The position numbers were made by a program, and so were the translations under genes. A model generated the notes under the pieces. The model did not search any database. It saw nothing but the letters and a program-made list of their open reading frames with translations, and was not told where the DNA came from. A DNA stretch of 64,000 nt from Prevotella falsenii DSM 22864 = JCM 15124 (GTDB taxonomy: Bacteria > Bacteroidota > Bacteroidia > Bacteroidales > Bacteroidaceae): contig NZ_BAJY01000003.1 in NCBI RefSeq assembly GCF_000613945.1, forward strand, positions 80,232 through 144,231, in the 5' to 3' direction. Shown piece after piece: positions 18,847 through 27,371 of this stretch (position 1 is the stretch's first letter; each line of letters opens with the position of its first letter).

Positions 18847-18884
18847 AAATCCCTTTCAGCATTTAGCCGAAAGGGATTTTTTTA
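18847..18884 (+). terminator. Rho-independent terminator of the acyl-CoA synthetase gene
   Basis: AAATCCCTTTC and GAAAGGGATTT form a perfect 11-bp stem with an 11-base loop followed by a T run. Confidence 0.9.
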
Positions 18885-18932
18885 ACCCCCAATTGTTCAT
18901 TAGAGTCCTTGACTGATTTTGTTCGATTGTTG
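18885..18932 (+). repeat. Family-2 interspersed repeat, half copy
   Basis: ACCCCCAATTGTTCATTAG, then AGTCCTTGACTGATTTTG and TTCGATTG. It matches one half of the complete element at 39011-39096 (inverted there). It directly follows the terminator. Confidence 0.75.
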
Positions 18933-18970
18933 ATTACTGAAAGCCGTTACAGGAAAATCCTTTCGCTTTT

Positions 18971-19176
18971 GTAAAGATAAATCTCTTAAAAAGTGATGAT
19001 AGCGTTTTTACGTTGCGAAAGCGGCTGTTTTGCGTTGCAAAATTCTACGCTTTTACCGTGCAAAACAGCCGCTTTCGCAATGCAAAACAATAGGATTTGT
19101 AAAGCGTTGGTAATTAACTTGCTATGCAATAGATATTCTTGTGAAAAATGTTTATGCTTTTACAGTCTTTTTTCAC
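18971..19176 (+). repeat. Family-1 interspersed repeat, copy C (compensated stem)
   Basis: Full-length copy. Here GCGAAAGCGGCTGTTTTGC and GCAAAACAGCCGCTTTCGC replace the usual ACCGTAGG/CCTACGGT arms, keeping a perfect 19-bp long-range stem, while the nearby partner (AATTCTACGC) no longer fits. No gene is visible in the rest of the 18823-19320 gap. Confidence 0.9.
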
Positions 19177-19264
19177 CTATTGTAATATGGTGTAAAGGCG
19201 AAGTGGAGTAGGGGCATAACCCCTGAAATGAGAATTTAAAGGAAAGTTGCAGGCTGGTAAATCA

Positions 19265-19294
19265 TTGGAAATAGAAAAATATTTCTTACTTTTG
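19265..19294 (+). promoter_or_regulatory. Promoter of the ComEC-like gene
   Basis: ATTG near 19264-19267 and TACTTTTG (19287-19294) are spaced by 19 bases. The ATG is at 19321. Confidence 0.6.
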
Positions 19295-19320
19295 CAAGCG
19301 ATATAAAAACAATCTGTGCC

Positions 19321-20874
19321 ATGAAGCAAAATATTGCTTTTAGTAAGAATCCGTTGGTGAAAGTGGCTGTAGCCTTAATTGTGGGTATGGCACTTGGGCG
19401 GTATGCCTCGAGTGTAGTGCCGTTATGGGGCTGGCTTGCCGTTGCCGTTTTGTGCTTGGCGGTCGTGCTTTTAAGTGGAAAAAGGCGAATGCTTGGCAGC
19501 CGGGCACTGCTTTTCTCGGTGGCTTCGGTCGGTGGCTTGCTTATGGCAGATGCTGAAATGGAAATGCAGAAACCGCTTCCCGCAGAACCGTTGTGCTATG
19601 ATGCCGTATTGCTGACAGAGCCTGTGCGGCACGGAAAGGTTATACAAGCAGATTTGGCGATACCTACGACCGACGGAGCAATGAAGGTGAAGGCATCGAT
19701 ACTGTGCGATACGGTTTCCGAAAACTATAAAAGACTGCACGTTGGCGACGGTATCACTGCCTTTTCGCAGTTGGAAGAACCTGTAAACTTCCGTGATTCG
19801 GAATTTGATTATGCCCGTTGGCTGCGCTTGCACGGCTTTGATGCAGAAACATTTATTTACTATCGGAATTGGAAAAAGGCTTCCGTAGACCTGTCGTTTC
19901 TTGGCAGCGTAGACCGCACACTTATAGAACTGAAGCGAGCAAAGCAACAATGGCTGCAGACTTATGCACGTGTGGGACTCGACGGACAGTCGGCTGCCGT
20001 TGCGGTTGCTATGACTTTGGGCGACAAGCACCTGCTTTCTAAAGACATAAAAGACGATTATTCCATTTCCGGCGCGAGCCATGTGCTGGCTCTTTCGGGC
20101 TTGCATCTTGGCATTATCTATGCTATTTTTCTTTTCGGATTCAATCTTTGCAAGGGCATTCCTTACCTGAATATTTTTGTCCGATACCATTTAAGCGAAC
20201 CGTTCGTGCTGTTGCTTATATGGCTGTATGCGTTGTTGGTAGACTTTTCGCCCTCGGTGGTGCGCTCGGCTACGATGATTACCGTTTACAGCGTTGTCGG
20301 ATTGCTTGGCAGAGATAAGTTTTCGCTCAACACATTGGCATTGACAGCCATTATTTTGCTGCTTGTTCGCCCGCAGAACTTATGGGACGTAGGCTTTCAG
20401 ATGTCGTTCGCGGCAGTGCTTTCCATTCTTCTCTTCACGCCTTTGCTTTATGGACTGTTCTCTCCAAAGTTGCTTCAACGCCATTGGTTGCTTCGCTGGG
20501 TGTGGGGATTGGTTGCGGTTTCCGTTGCTGCGCAGTTGGGTACAGCCCCTTTGGTAGCCTTCTATTTCGGGCGGTTCAGCTGCTATTTCCTGCTTTCCAA
20601 CTTTGTTGTTATTTCGTGTGCTACTGCCATTCTCTATGCTGCGATGCTGCTTCTTGTGTTCTTTTTTGCGCCGCAAGTGCAGCTTTTAGTGGGAAAGGCA
20701 TTGCTGTTTGTGGTCGGTTCGATGAACGCAGCCTTGCATTGGGTAGCCCATTTGCAGGGAGCAAGCATCGAAGGGCTGCACCCCAATGTCTTGCAGGTGT
20801 TCCTTTGGTATGTATTTCTGCTTTGTATGTGGTATTTATCTACTTTTTTCAGCAATCGAACCAACTTGAAATAA
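19321..20874 (+). CDS. ComEC/Rec2-family DNA-uptake channel protein
   Basis: 517 aa and polytopic. Two N-terminal membrane segments are followed by the ComEC N-terminal domain (DUF4131-like, with VGDGITAFSQL and RDSEFDYARWL), then the competence core with the hallmark HVLALSGLHLGIIYAI near residue 250 and SPSVVRSATMI. ComEC forms the inner-membrane channel for single-stranded DNA in competent bacteria. The C-terminal metallo-beta-lactamase-like domain found in longer ComEC proteins is absent. The truA promoter overlaps its 3' end. Confidence 0.85.
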   Translation: MKQNIAFSKNPLVKVAVALIVGMALGRYASSVVPLWGWLAVAVLCLAVVLLSGKRRMLGSRALLFSVASVGGLLMADAEMEMQKPLPAEPLCYDAVLLTEPVRHGKVIQADLAIPTTDGAMKVKASILCDTVSENYKRLHVGDGITAFSQLEEPVNFRDSEFDYARWLRLHGFDAETFIYYRNWKKASVDLSFLGSVDRTLIELKRAKQQWLQTYARVGLDGQSAAVAVAMTLGDKHLLSKDIKDDYSISGASHVLALSGLHLGIIYAIFLFGFNLCKGIPYLNIFVRYHLSEPFVLLLIWLYALLVDFSPSVVRSATMITVYSVVGLLGRDKFSLNTLALTAIILLLVRPQNLWDVGFQMSFAAVLSILLFTPLLYGLFSPKLLQRHWLLRWVWGLVAVSVAAQLGTAPLVAFYFGRFSCYFLLSNFVVISCATAILYAAMLLLVFFFAPQVQLLVGKALLFVVGSMNAALHWVAHLQGASIEGLHPNVLQVFLWYVFLLCMWYLSTFFSNRTNLK

Positions 20875-20881
20875 TTTTCCG

Positions 20882-20889
20882 TATCTTTG
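20882..20889 (+). promoter_or_regulatory. -7 box of truA, just before its start codon
   Basis: TATCTTTG ends 9 bases before the truA ATG, so the leader would be only about 5 bases. The -33 element is weak. Confidence 0.55.
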
Positions 20890-20898
20890 CAGCTACTT

Positions 20899-21672
20899 AT
20901 GCAAAGGTACTTTATAAAATTCTCATACGACGGTACGAACTATCACGGTTGGCAAATTCAGCCCAACGGAATATCGGTTCAGGAGGTCTTGGAAAAGGCT
21001 TTATCAACGTTGTTGCGCACAAAGATAAGCGTAACAGGTGCAGGACGAACCGACGCAGGGGTGCACGCACGCACCATGATAGCCCATTTTGACGGACAAG
21101 AAGGTATCGACTGCAAGCAACTATCGTACAAACTGAACCGTTTGTTGCCCCGCGATGTTGCCGTAACGGCTGTTTTTGCTGTCGATAGCGAATTGCACGC
21201 ACGCTTTTCAGCCACCTCCCGCACCTATCATTATTATATACACCATGGGCGAAACCCGTTTTTGAAAGCCTATTCTTGCGAAATGCCTTACGCGTTAGAC
21301 TACGAACGCATGAACGAAGCAGCAAGTTATCTTGTCGGTGAACGCGATTTCAAGTGCTTTTGCAAGGCAGGAGGCGACAACAAAACCACCATTTGCAACT
21401 TGACAGAAGCACGTTGGGAACGTTGCAGAACCGAACTGTCCATTTACGATAATGCAGCCGAAGCAGAAGAATGGTGCTTCGTAATTACTGCCAACCGTTT
21501 CCTTCGCAATATGGTTCGCGCTGTTGTCGGCACGCTGATAGAGGTTGGAAGGGGGCGAATTTCGCTCGATGAGTTCCGCAAGATAGTAGATAGCGGCACC
21601 CGCAGCGATGCCGGCGAGAGCATGCCGGGCAATGCCTTGTTTCTCTGGAATGTGGAGTATCCTTCTGTTTAG
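20899..21672 (+). CDS. truA: tRNA pseudouridine(38-40) synthase TruA
   Basis: Converts uridines 38-40 of the tRNA anticodon arm to pseudouridine. About 257 aa from MQRYFIKFSYDGTNYHGWQ. The catalytic aspartate is in GAGRTDAGVHA (about residue 52), with the conserved FSATSRTYHYYI and FLRNMVRAVVGTLIEVGRG downstream. The second ATG is preferred because the promoter box sits directly before it and the family starts this way. Confidence 0.93.
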   Translation: MQRYFIKFSYDGTNYHGWQIQPNGISVQEVLEKALSTLLRTKISVTGAGRTDAGVHARTMIAHFDGQEGIDCKQLSYKLNRLLPRDVAVTAVFAVDSELHARFSATSRTYHYYIHHGRNPFLKAYSCEMPYALDYERMNEAASYLVGERDFKCFCKAGGDNKTTICNLTEARWERCRTELSIYDNAAEAEEWCFVITANRFLRNMVRAVVGTLIEVGRGRISLDEFRKIVDSGTRSDAGESMPGNALFLWNVEYPSV

Positions 21673-21710
21673 CGGTGTAATCGCATTGTAAAACGAGTCG
21701 TCTGACAATT

Positions 21711-21780
21711 TATTTACGTGTAAATAAATATTTTTCTACACGTAAATAATAATTTCTTTACACGTAAATAAATATTTCTC
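21711..21780 (+). repeat. Family-3 repeat: tandem inverted TTTACGTGTA/TACACGTAAA motifs
   Basis: Three alternating motifs (TTTACGTGTAAAT, CTACACGTAAAT, TTTACACGTAAAT) are separated by AAATATTT-type spacers. A related array is at 35382-35466. Each motif is close to a palindrome. The array follows the truA stop by about 40 bases. Confidence 0.75.
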
Positions 21781-21834
21781 AACGTTCTGATAATTCGGAA
21801 ATCAGCCTCTCGAGCACCTCAAAAACTATTTTTA

Positions 21835-21869
21835 AGCCCACTCGTTCATTAGCGTCCTTGACTGATTTA
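21835..21869 (+). repeat. Family-2 repeat, short fragment
   Basis: CGTTCATTAGCGTCCTTGAC and the following TGATTTA match the family-2 half element. Apart from this and the family-3 array, nothing else is seen in the gap 21673-22028 except the fabD promoter. Confidence 0.6.
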
Positions 21870-21964
21870 TTTTTATTTTTTATGTATGAGTAGTCGATTT
21901 AGGGAACGGCAACTTTATAATCAACATCTTTTCACCTATTATATATAAGGTGAAAGTGCGGAAA

Positions 21965-21996
21965 TTTGTGAGTTTCATATTATTATTGTACTTTTG
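21965..21996 (+). promoter_or_regulatory. Promoter of fabD
   Basis: TTTG (21965-21968), 20 bases, TACTTTTG (21989-21996): a full consensus match. The leader is about 28 bases. Confidence 0.75.
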
Positions 21997-22028
21997 TAGC
22001 CTAAAAGATTAAATAAAAAGAAATAAAG

Positions 22029-22916
22029 ATGAAAGCATTTGTATTCCCCGGACAGGGCTCGCAGTTTGTAGGTATGGGCAAGGACCTTTACGACAACAAC
22101 CCTTTAGCAAAAGAACTTTTCGATAAAGCTGACGAAATTCTTGGCTTTAAAATAACCGATATAATGTTTGCCGGAACGGACGAACAGTTGAAGCAAACCA
22201 ACGTAACACAGCCTGCAGTGTTCCTCCACAGTGTTATTTCAGCACTTTGCTTGGGCGACGATTTTAAGCCGGAGATGGTGGCAGGGCATTCTCTTGGCGA
22301 GTTCTCGGCATTGGTAGCAGCAGGCGCATTGTCGTTTGAAGACGGCTTGAAGCTCGTTGCTTTGCGTGCAAACTGCATGCAGAAGGCTTGCGAATTGAAC
22401 CCCGGCACGATGGCTGCCATTATCGGTTTGGCTGACGAAAAGGTGGTAGAGGTTTGCGAACAAGTTACAAACGGCGGCAAGATGGTTGTTGCAGCCAATT
22501 TCAACTGCCCCGGACAGTTGGTAATTTCGGGTTCGGTAGAAGGCGTTGGAGAGGCTTGCGAACTGCTGAAGGAAGCCGGTGCCAAGCGTGCGTTGCCTTT
22601 GAAGGTGGGCGGAGCGTTCCACTCGCCGTTCATGCAGTCGGCAAAAGACGAGTTGCAGGCAGGTATCGAGGCTACCGATATAGCATCGCCTAAGTGCCCT
22701 GTATATCAGAATGTAGACGCTAAGCCACACACCGATGCAGCAGAAATAAAGGAAAACCTTATCGCACAGCTTACATCGAGCGTTCGTTGGACCGAAAGCG
22801 TGCAGCACATGATAGCCGATGGTGCAACCGAATTTATTGAATGTGGCCCCGGAAAGGCACTTCAAGGTATGATAAGCAAAATAGATAAGGAAGTGAATGC
22901 CCACGGAGTGGAATAA
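22029..22916 (+). CDS. fabD: Malonyl-CoA:ACP transacylase FabD
   Basis: Loads malonyl groups onto acyl carrier protein for fatty acid synthesis. 295 aa. The N-terminal FPGQGSQFVGMGKDLY, the nucleophile serine in VAGHSLGEFSA (about residue 91) and the catalytic histidine in VGGAFHSPFM are all present. It is a single gene with its own promoter and is followed by a strongly structured region. Confidence 0.95.
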   Translation: MKAFVFPGQGSQFVGMGKDLYDNNPLAKELFDKADEILGFKITDIMFAGTDEQLKQTNVTQPAVFLHSVISALCLGDDFKPEMVAGHSLGEFSALVAAGALSFEDGLKLVALRANCMQKACELNPGTMAAIIGLADEKVVEVCEQVTNGGKMVVAANFNCPGQLVISGSVEGVGEACELLKEAGAKRALPLKVGGAFHSPFMQSAKDELQAGIEATDIASPKCPVYQNVDAKPHTDAAEIKENLIAQLTSSVRWTESVQHMIADGATEFIECGPGKALQGMISKIDKEVNAHGVE

Positions 22917-22975
22917 TGCAGCACGGCAACTGCAATAGATAGCAGTGCTGTTTCCACCTCAATAATTTTCATGTA

Positions 22976-23074
22976 GGGACACAAGCCCCTGTATTTCCTG
23001 TTGCTCGACTCGTAGAAAGTCAGCTTGAAAAGCTCAAGGGGGCGTAAGGAAATGTGGGGAGTTGTGTCCTTTTT
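22976..23074 (+). ncRNA. Structured RNA or complex terminator between fabD and the GH13 gene
   Basis: GGACACAA (22977-22984) pairs with TTGTGTCC (23062-23069), CCCC (22986-22989) with GGGG (23056-23059), and TTTCC (22994-22998) with GGAAA (23048-23052). The enclosed part holds two smaller hairpins, GACT/AGTC and AGCTT/AAGCT. A T-run follows the last stem. This is more elaborate than a normal terminator. I do not recognise the class; it may be a terminator for fabD, a leader element of the next gene, or a small RNA. Confidence 0.45.
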
Positions 23075-23100
23075 ATTCTGTCAGATATAAGCCAAATCTT

Positions 23101-24795
23101 ATGAAATTAGTAATTTACCAAGTGTTTACGCGCACCTTTGGCAACAAGAACAGTAACAGAAAGCCAAACGGTACGCTTGCAGAAAACGGTGTCGGGAAGA
23201 TGAACGACTTTGATGTTGCAACGTTGCAACAAATAAAATCGCTCGGTGTAAATACCATTTGGTACACCGGTGTTATTCGCCATGCTACTTGCACCGACTA
23301 TTCTGCTTTCGGTATTCCGCGCCAGACACCGCGCGTTGTAAAGGGGAAGGCCGGCTCGCCCTACGCCATTACCGACTATTACGACATCGACCCCGACATT
23401 GCCGATAATGTTGCGGAACGCATGAGCGAGTTTGAGGACTTGGTAAAGCGCACCCATAAGGAAGGCTTAAAGGTGATTATCGACTTTGTGCCCAACCATG
23501 TGGCACGCGAATACAAGAGCATTTGCAAGCCGAAAGGTGTAAAGGATTTGGGCGAAACCGACGATACGAGCAAGCACTTCGATGCTAACAATAACTTTTA
23601 TTATTGTCCGAACGAACCTTTAGACATATCTGCGATACCGCTTCCGAAAGGCGTTGAGGCTACGGAACAGAACGGAATGGCGGCTGAATATACCGAAACG
23701 GTGGCGCGCTGCACAGGCAACGACAGGTTCGATGCACACCCGCAAGCCAACGATTGGTATGAAACGGTCAAGCTGAACTATGGTGTCGATTATTGCGACT
23801 GGGGCGGACGCAGCACCCATTTTGAGCCGATACCCGATACTTGGCGCAAGATGACCGACATATTGCTGTTCTGGGCAGCCAAAGGAATTGATGGATTCCG
23901 TTGCGATATGGCAGAAATGGTGCCCCATGAGTTTTGGAAGTATGCCACCGAAAAGGTAAAAGCGCAATATCCCCACATTGTTTTCATTGGCGAAGTGTAC
24001 GACCCTAATCAGTATAGAACGTATGTTACGGCAGGCTTCGACTATCTATACGACAAGGTAGGCATGTACGATTGCTTGCGCGATGTAATGTGTGGGCATC
24101 GTTCGGCAAACGACATTTCGCAGCAATGGCAGGCTACCGACGACATTCGAGAACACATTTTGTACTTCCTTGAGAACCACGACGAACAGCGAATAGCGTC
24201 CGATTTCTTTTGCGGAAATATGCAAAAAGGAATTCCGGCACTTATTGTTTCAGCCTTGTTTCAGCGTAATCCCGTGATGATTTATGCCGGACAGGAGTTT
24301 GGCGAACGGGGAATGGACTGCGAAGGCTTCTCCGGCGTAGACGGCCGCTCTACTATTTTCGATTATTGGAGCGTCGATGGCATTCGGAAAGGTTTCTTTG
24401 AGCGTGGTGAGTTGTCGGCTGAACAACTGCAATTGGAAAAGGATTACCGCACAATATTGAATATTTGCAATGGCGAGAAAGCCGTCAGCGAAGGCAAAAC
24501 ATTCGACCTTATGTATGCCAACGAAGCGAACGAAGGTTTCGATAGTAATAGATTGTTCGCTTTTCTGCGCAGTTTTGACAATGCAACCTTGCTTGTTGTA
24601 GCTAACTTTGGCGAAGCAGAGAGCCGCATTCGTGTGAATATTCCTGCCCATGCGTTCGACTATATGGAGCTGACAGCGGGCAAGAAAGATATGGTTGATT
24701 TGCTTTCGGGCGACCGGCAAACGGCTGTTTTGCAGCCGGACGGTTCTGTCGAAATGGTGGTTGCAGGACTTAGTGGAAGGATTTATAAATTTTAA
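23101..24795 (+). CDS. Alpha-amylase-family glycoside hydrolase (GH13)
   Basis: 564 aa, no signal peptide, so a cytoplasmic enzyme acting on alpha-glucans or maltodextrins. GH13 regions: DFVPNHV (region I), GIDGFRCDMAEM (nucleophile Asp), VFIGEVYDP (acid/base Glu) and FLENHDEQR (third Asp). The C-terminal beta domain is present. The ATG at 23101 (MKLVIYQVFTRTFG) is used because homologues start there. The AlaX-like gene begins 3 bases after the stop, so the two are co-transcribed. The precise specificity is not clear. Confidence 0.88.
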   Translation: MKLVIYQVFTRTFGNKNSNRKPNGTLAENGVGKMNDFDVATLQQIKSLGVNTIWYTGVIRHATCTDYSAFGIPRQTPRVVKGKAGSPYAITDYYDIDPDIADNVAERMSEFEDLVKRTHKEGLKVIIDFVPNHVAREYKSICKPKGVKDLGETDDTSKHFDANNNFYYCPNEPLDISAIPLPKGVEATEQNGMAAEYTETVARCTGNDRFDAHPQANDWYETVKLNYGVDYCDWGGRSTHFEPIPDTWRKMTDILLFWAAKGIDGFRCDMAEMVPHEFWKYATEKVKAQYPHIVFIGEVYDPNQYRTYVTAGFDYLYDKVGMYDCLRDVMCGHRSANDISQQWQATDDIREHILYFLENHDEQRIASDFFCGNMQKGIPALIVSALFQRNPVMIYAGQEFGERGMDCEGFSGVDGRSTIFDYWSVDGIRKGFFERGELSAEQLQLEKDYRTILNICNGEKAVSEGKTFDLMYANEANEGFDSNRLFAFLRSFDNATLLVVANFGEAESRIRVNIPAHAFDYMELTAGKKDMVDLLSGDRQTAVLQPDGSVEMVVAGLSGRIYKF

Positions 24796-24798
24796 ACT

Positions 24799-25272
24799 AT
24801 GGAATTAGACGACTATACATTCAATACGCATAACAAAGAGGAGTTCCCTCCTGCACATACAGCTGAACATTTGCTGAACCAACTTATGGTTAGAATGTTC
24901 GGAACGGAGCGTAGCAAAAATGCGCACATAGAACGAAAGAAAAGCAAAATGACTTTCGTGCTTCCGAAAAAGCCATCGAGAAAAGACGAGAAAGCCATAG
25001 AAGACGAAATGAACAGGCTCATCGAAGCCGACCTTCCGGTAACGTATGAGCTGGTAGAGCGCACCGAGCTGCCCGAAGGCGTAACGCTCGAGCGGCTGCC
25101 CGAAGATGCTTCGGAGAAGATACGACTCGTCAGGATAGGCGATTACGATGTGTGTCCGTGCATCGGCAAGCACGTTCGTTCTACGTTGCAGATAGGCAAA
25201 TTCGAGCTTTTGGGCACGAATTGGGACGAGCACAGTCGTTCGTTCCGTGTGCGATTTAAAGTGAAACCATAG
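24799..25272 (+). CDS. AlaX-like tRNA-editing domain protein
   Basis: 157 aa. It resembles the second additional domain of alanyl/threonyl-tRNA synthetases, with the metal-binding pair HTAEH (residues 20-24) and CPCIGKH (about residues 115-121). Free-standing members hydrolyse mischarged aminoacyl-tRNAs. The substrate here is not known. It is tightly linked to the GH13 gene, probably for transcription only. Confidence 0.75.
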   Translation: MELDDYTFNTHNKEEFPPAHTAEHLLNQLMVRMFGTERSKNAHIERKKSKMTFVLPKKPSRKDEKAIEDEMNRLIEADLPVTYELVERTELPEGVTLERLPEDASEKIRLVRIGDYDVCPCIGKHVRSTLQIGKFELLGTNWDEHSRSFRVRFKVKP

Positions 25273-25294
25273 TGTATTTCAAATCAATCGTCCT

Positions 25295-25540
25295 ATGATA
25301 AACAAGGATAGTATAGAGTCTGCCTACTGCTTTCTGCATCAGAAATATCGTGTTTACGAGTTTTCAAACAGCGAAACGCAACGCGATGACATCGAATTTG
25401 CCATTGCATCGTATGTAGACGATATGAATAAGGAACTGTATGAACACCTTGCCAAAGGCAGGAAAGAGTTTCTTTGCAACCACACAACATTTGCAGCAGA
25501 TATGCAAGAGGCTATCAACGAATTGGAAACAAAGTTATAA
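25295..25540 (+). CDS. Small conserved-type hypothetical protein
   Basis: 81 aa, mostly helical in appearance with no membrane segment (AYCFLHQKYRVYEFSNSETQ). It is 22 bases after the AlaX-like gene and 2 bases before the next small gene, so it belongs to the same run of plus-strand genes. I do not recognise a family. Confidence 0.6.
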   Translation: MINKDSIESAYCFLHQKYRVYEFSNSETQRDDIEFAIASYVDDMNKELYEHLAKGRKEFLCNHTTFAADMQEAINELETKL

Positions 25541-25542
25541 AT

Positions 25543-25680
25543 ATGGATTTCGATAAAGTACAGGACGACGCAAGAAGGGCAGAACTCATCAGAATTATAG
25601 AGCATTCGGTGGAGCATTTGTCGTTAGCCGAACTCGAAGCACTTTACTACGACTTGGTGTCGAAGGACTATATTCGATAA
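25543..25680 (+). CDS. Small hypothetical protein
   Basis: 45 aa starting at MDFDKVQDDARRAELIR, acidic and helical, ending LYYDLVSKDYIR. The stop codon of the preceding gene is 2 bases upstream and the MATE gene begins 6 bases downstream. The tight packing is the main support. Function unknown. Confidence 0.55.
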   Translation: MDFDKVQDDARRAELIRIIEHSVEHLSLAELEALYYDLVSKDYIR

Positions 25681-25686
25681 AACAGC

Positions 25687-27024
25687 GTGGATAAAACAAA
25701 CAGAGAGATACTCAACCTTGCCCTTCCGTCGATTGTCAGCAACATCACCGTGCCGCTTTTGGGCTTGGTCGATTTAACGATTGTGGGGCATATAGGCAAC
25801 GAAAACCACATCGGAGCCATTGCCATAGGTTCAATGATATTCAATGTTATGTATTGGATATTGGGCTTTCTGCGCATGGGCACAAGCGGAATGACATCTC
25901 AGGCATACGGCAGAGAGGCTTGGGAGGACGCTCTCCGTGTGTTGCTTCGTGCCTTAACCATTGGTGTGGGTATGGGTATGACGTTCATTGTTTGCCGGTC
26001 TGCGATAGAGTGGGGAATGGTTCGTGCCATGAATACCCCCGAAAGTTCTTTGCCATTGGTGCGTGCTTATTTTCGTATTGCTATTTGGGGCGCACCCGCT
26101 ATGCTCGGTTTGTACGGACTGACGGGGTGGTTCATCGGTATGCAAAATACGAAAATACCGATGCTGATAGCCATTGTGCAGAACATTGTCAATATTTTCG
26201 CCTCGCTGTTGTTCGTCTTTGCCTTCGGCCGGAAGATAGAAGGAGTGGCTTCGGGCACACTCATAGCGCAGTGGAGTGGCTTTTTTATGGCGTTGTTCTT
26301 TGTGCATCGTGGACTTCGGAACAAAACTTTTTATGCGTCGGCAACTACTGCACAGCTATCCTTATCGCTTTTCAAGTCTACCCTTACCCATGTTGAGGCT
26401 TGGCAACGCTTCTTCGTTGTGAACCGTGATATATTCCTACGCACGCTTTGTTTGGTAGCCGTTAATCTCTTTTTCACAAGTGCGGGCGGTAAGCAAGGTG
26501 CACTGATGTTATCGGTTAATACTTTGTTGATGACGATGTTTACCCTCTTTTCCTATTTTATGGACGGCTTTGCCTATGCCGGCGAGGCATTGAGCGGTAA
26601 GTTGTATGGGGCAAATGATAAAGCCGGATTTCAGCAAATGGTGCGCCGTCTGTTCTTTTTCGGCAGCGTTGTGGTTGTTTTGTTCACGTTGGTTTATGTT
26701 CTTGGCGGTCTCGACTTTCTTCGTTTACTCACCGATGAAGAGCGTGTTGTGCAAGCATCGACACCTTTTCTTCTTTGGGTTTATCTTATTCCGCTTGCCG
26801 GTGTGGCAGCTTTTATCTACGATGGCATCTTCATTGGCATGACCGAAACAAAGGGAATGCTCGTTTCTTCTGCCCTTGCAATGGCTTGCTTCTTTATTTT
26901 TTATTATGTTGCCGAACCTTCTTTAGGCAACAATGCTTTATGGATAGCCTTTCTTTTGTTCCTTTCTTTTCGTGGCATTCTTCAGTTTTTTTGGTCAAGA
27001 AAGTATGTTTTCAACCGCTTTTAG
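25687..27024 (+). CDS. MATE-family efflux transporter (DinF-like)
   Basis: 445 aa with about 12 membrane segments. N-terminal ILNLALPSIVSNITVPLLGL and GTSGMTSQAYG are typical of MATE proteins, which export drugs or metabolites in exchange for H+ or Na+. It begins with GTG, 6 bases after the preceding small gene. It is the last gene of the run and is followed by a strong terminator. Confidence 0.88.
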   Translation: MDKTNREILNLALPSIVSNITVPLLGLVDLTIVGHIGNENHIGAIAIGSMIFNVMYWILGFLRMGTSGMTSQAYGREAWEDALRVLLRALTIGVGMGMTFIVCRSAIEWGMVRAMNTPESSLPLVRAYFRIAIWGAPAMLGLYGLTGWFIGMQNTKIPMLIAIVQNIVNIFASLLFVFAFGRKIEGVASGTLIAQWSGFFMALFFVHRGLRNKTFYASATTAQLSLSLFKSTLTHVEAWQRFFVVNRDIFLRTLCLVAVNLFFTSAGGKQGALMLSVNTLLMTMFTLFSYFMDGFAYAGEALSGKLYGANDKAGFQQMVRRLFFFGSVVVVLFTLVYVLGGLDFLRLLTDEERVVQASTPFLLWVYLIPLAGVAAFIYDGIFIGMTETKGMLVSSALAMACFFIFYYVAEPSLGNNALWIAFLLFLSFRGILQFFWSRKYVFNRF

Positions 27025-27061
27025 CCTACCAAAAGAATGGTTCAACAATATATATAAATAA

Positions 27062-27116
27062 GAAAGAACCCTAAAACAAGTCTTTGCTATTGCTAAGAAT
27101 GTTTTAGGGTTCTTTC
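27062..27116. terminator. Bidirectional terminator after the MATE gene
   Basis: GAAAGAACCCTAAAACA (27062-27078) and TGTTTTAGGGTTCTTTC (27100-27116) form a perfect 17-bp stem. T-rich sequence follows on both strands. It ends the MATE transcript and, in the other direction, the small peptide transcript starting near 27359. Confidence 0.85.
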
Positions 27117-27206
27117 GTTTTAGTATCGTTATGTCGCTTGTCGCTATACCTTTAACTATTTGCGTTGTGAGGAATATAGCCCTTTAGCGACTTCTTGTTT
27201 TGTGCT

Positions 27207-27281
27207 TAATACTTATTTTCGAATGCAGCTACAAGTGTTGATACTACGAATGCTGTTATTGCTAATAATGCTATTATCATA
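27207..27281 (-). CDS. 24-residue single-pass membrane peptide
   Basis: Reads MIIALLAITAFVV, then STLVAAFENKY and stop: one hydrophobic helix and a short polar tail. It has AAAGGA 6 bases before the ATG, a strong Shine-Dalgarno sequence that is unusual in this window. It lies between a TAACTTTG promoter box (27364-27371) and the terminator at 27062-27116, and the leader contains a perfect 8-bp GC hairpin. Size and shape resemble type I toxins or small membrane regulators, but no family is recognised. Confidence 0.65.
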
Positions 27282-27307
27282 ATTAATCCTTTCTTTTTAA
27301 AAAACTG

Positions 27308-27332
27308 CCGGCGATGTATCTCTTCGCCGGCT
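27308..27332 (-). promoter_or_regulatory. GC-rich hairpin in the leader of the 24-residue peptide
   Basis: GCCGGCGA and TCGCCGGC pair over 8 bp with a 9-base loop, ending 15 bases before the Shine-Dalgarno sequence on the minus strand. It could act on translation, or as an early terminator followed by TTTTTTAAAAAG. Confidence 0.65.
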
Positions 27333-27363
27333 TTGTTTATTGTTATCCTTAATCTTACGATGC

Positions 27364-27371
27364 AAAGTTAC
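27364..27371 (-). promoter_or_regulatory. -7 box of the small-peptide transcript
   Basis: TAACTTTG on the minus strand, a perfect TAnnTTTG. A clear TTTG -33 element is not seen. The transcript would be about 300 bases to the terminator at 27062. Confidence 0.5.
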
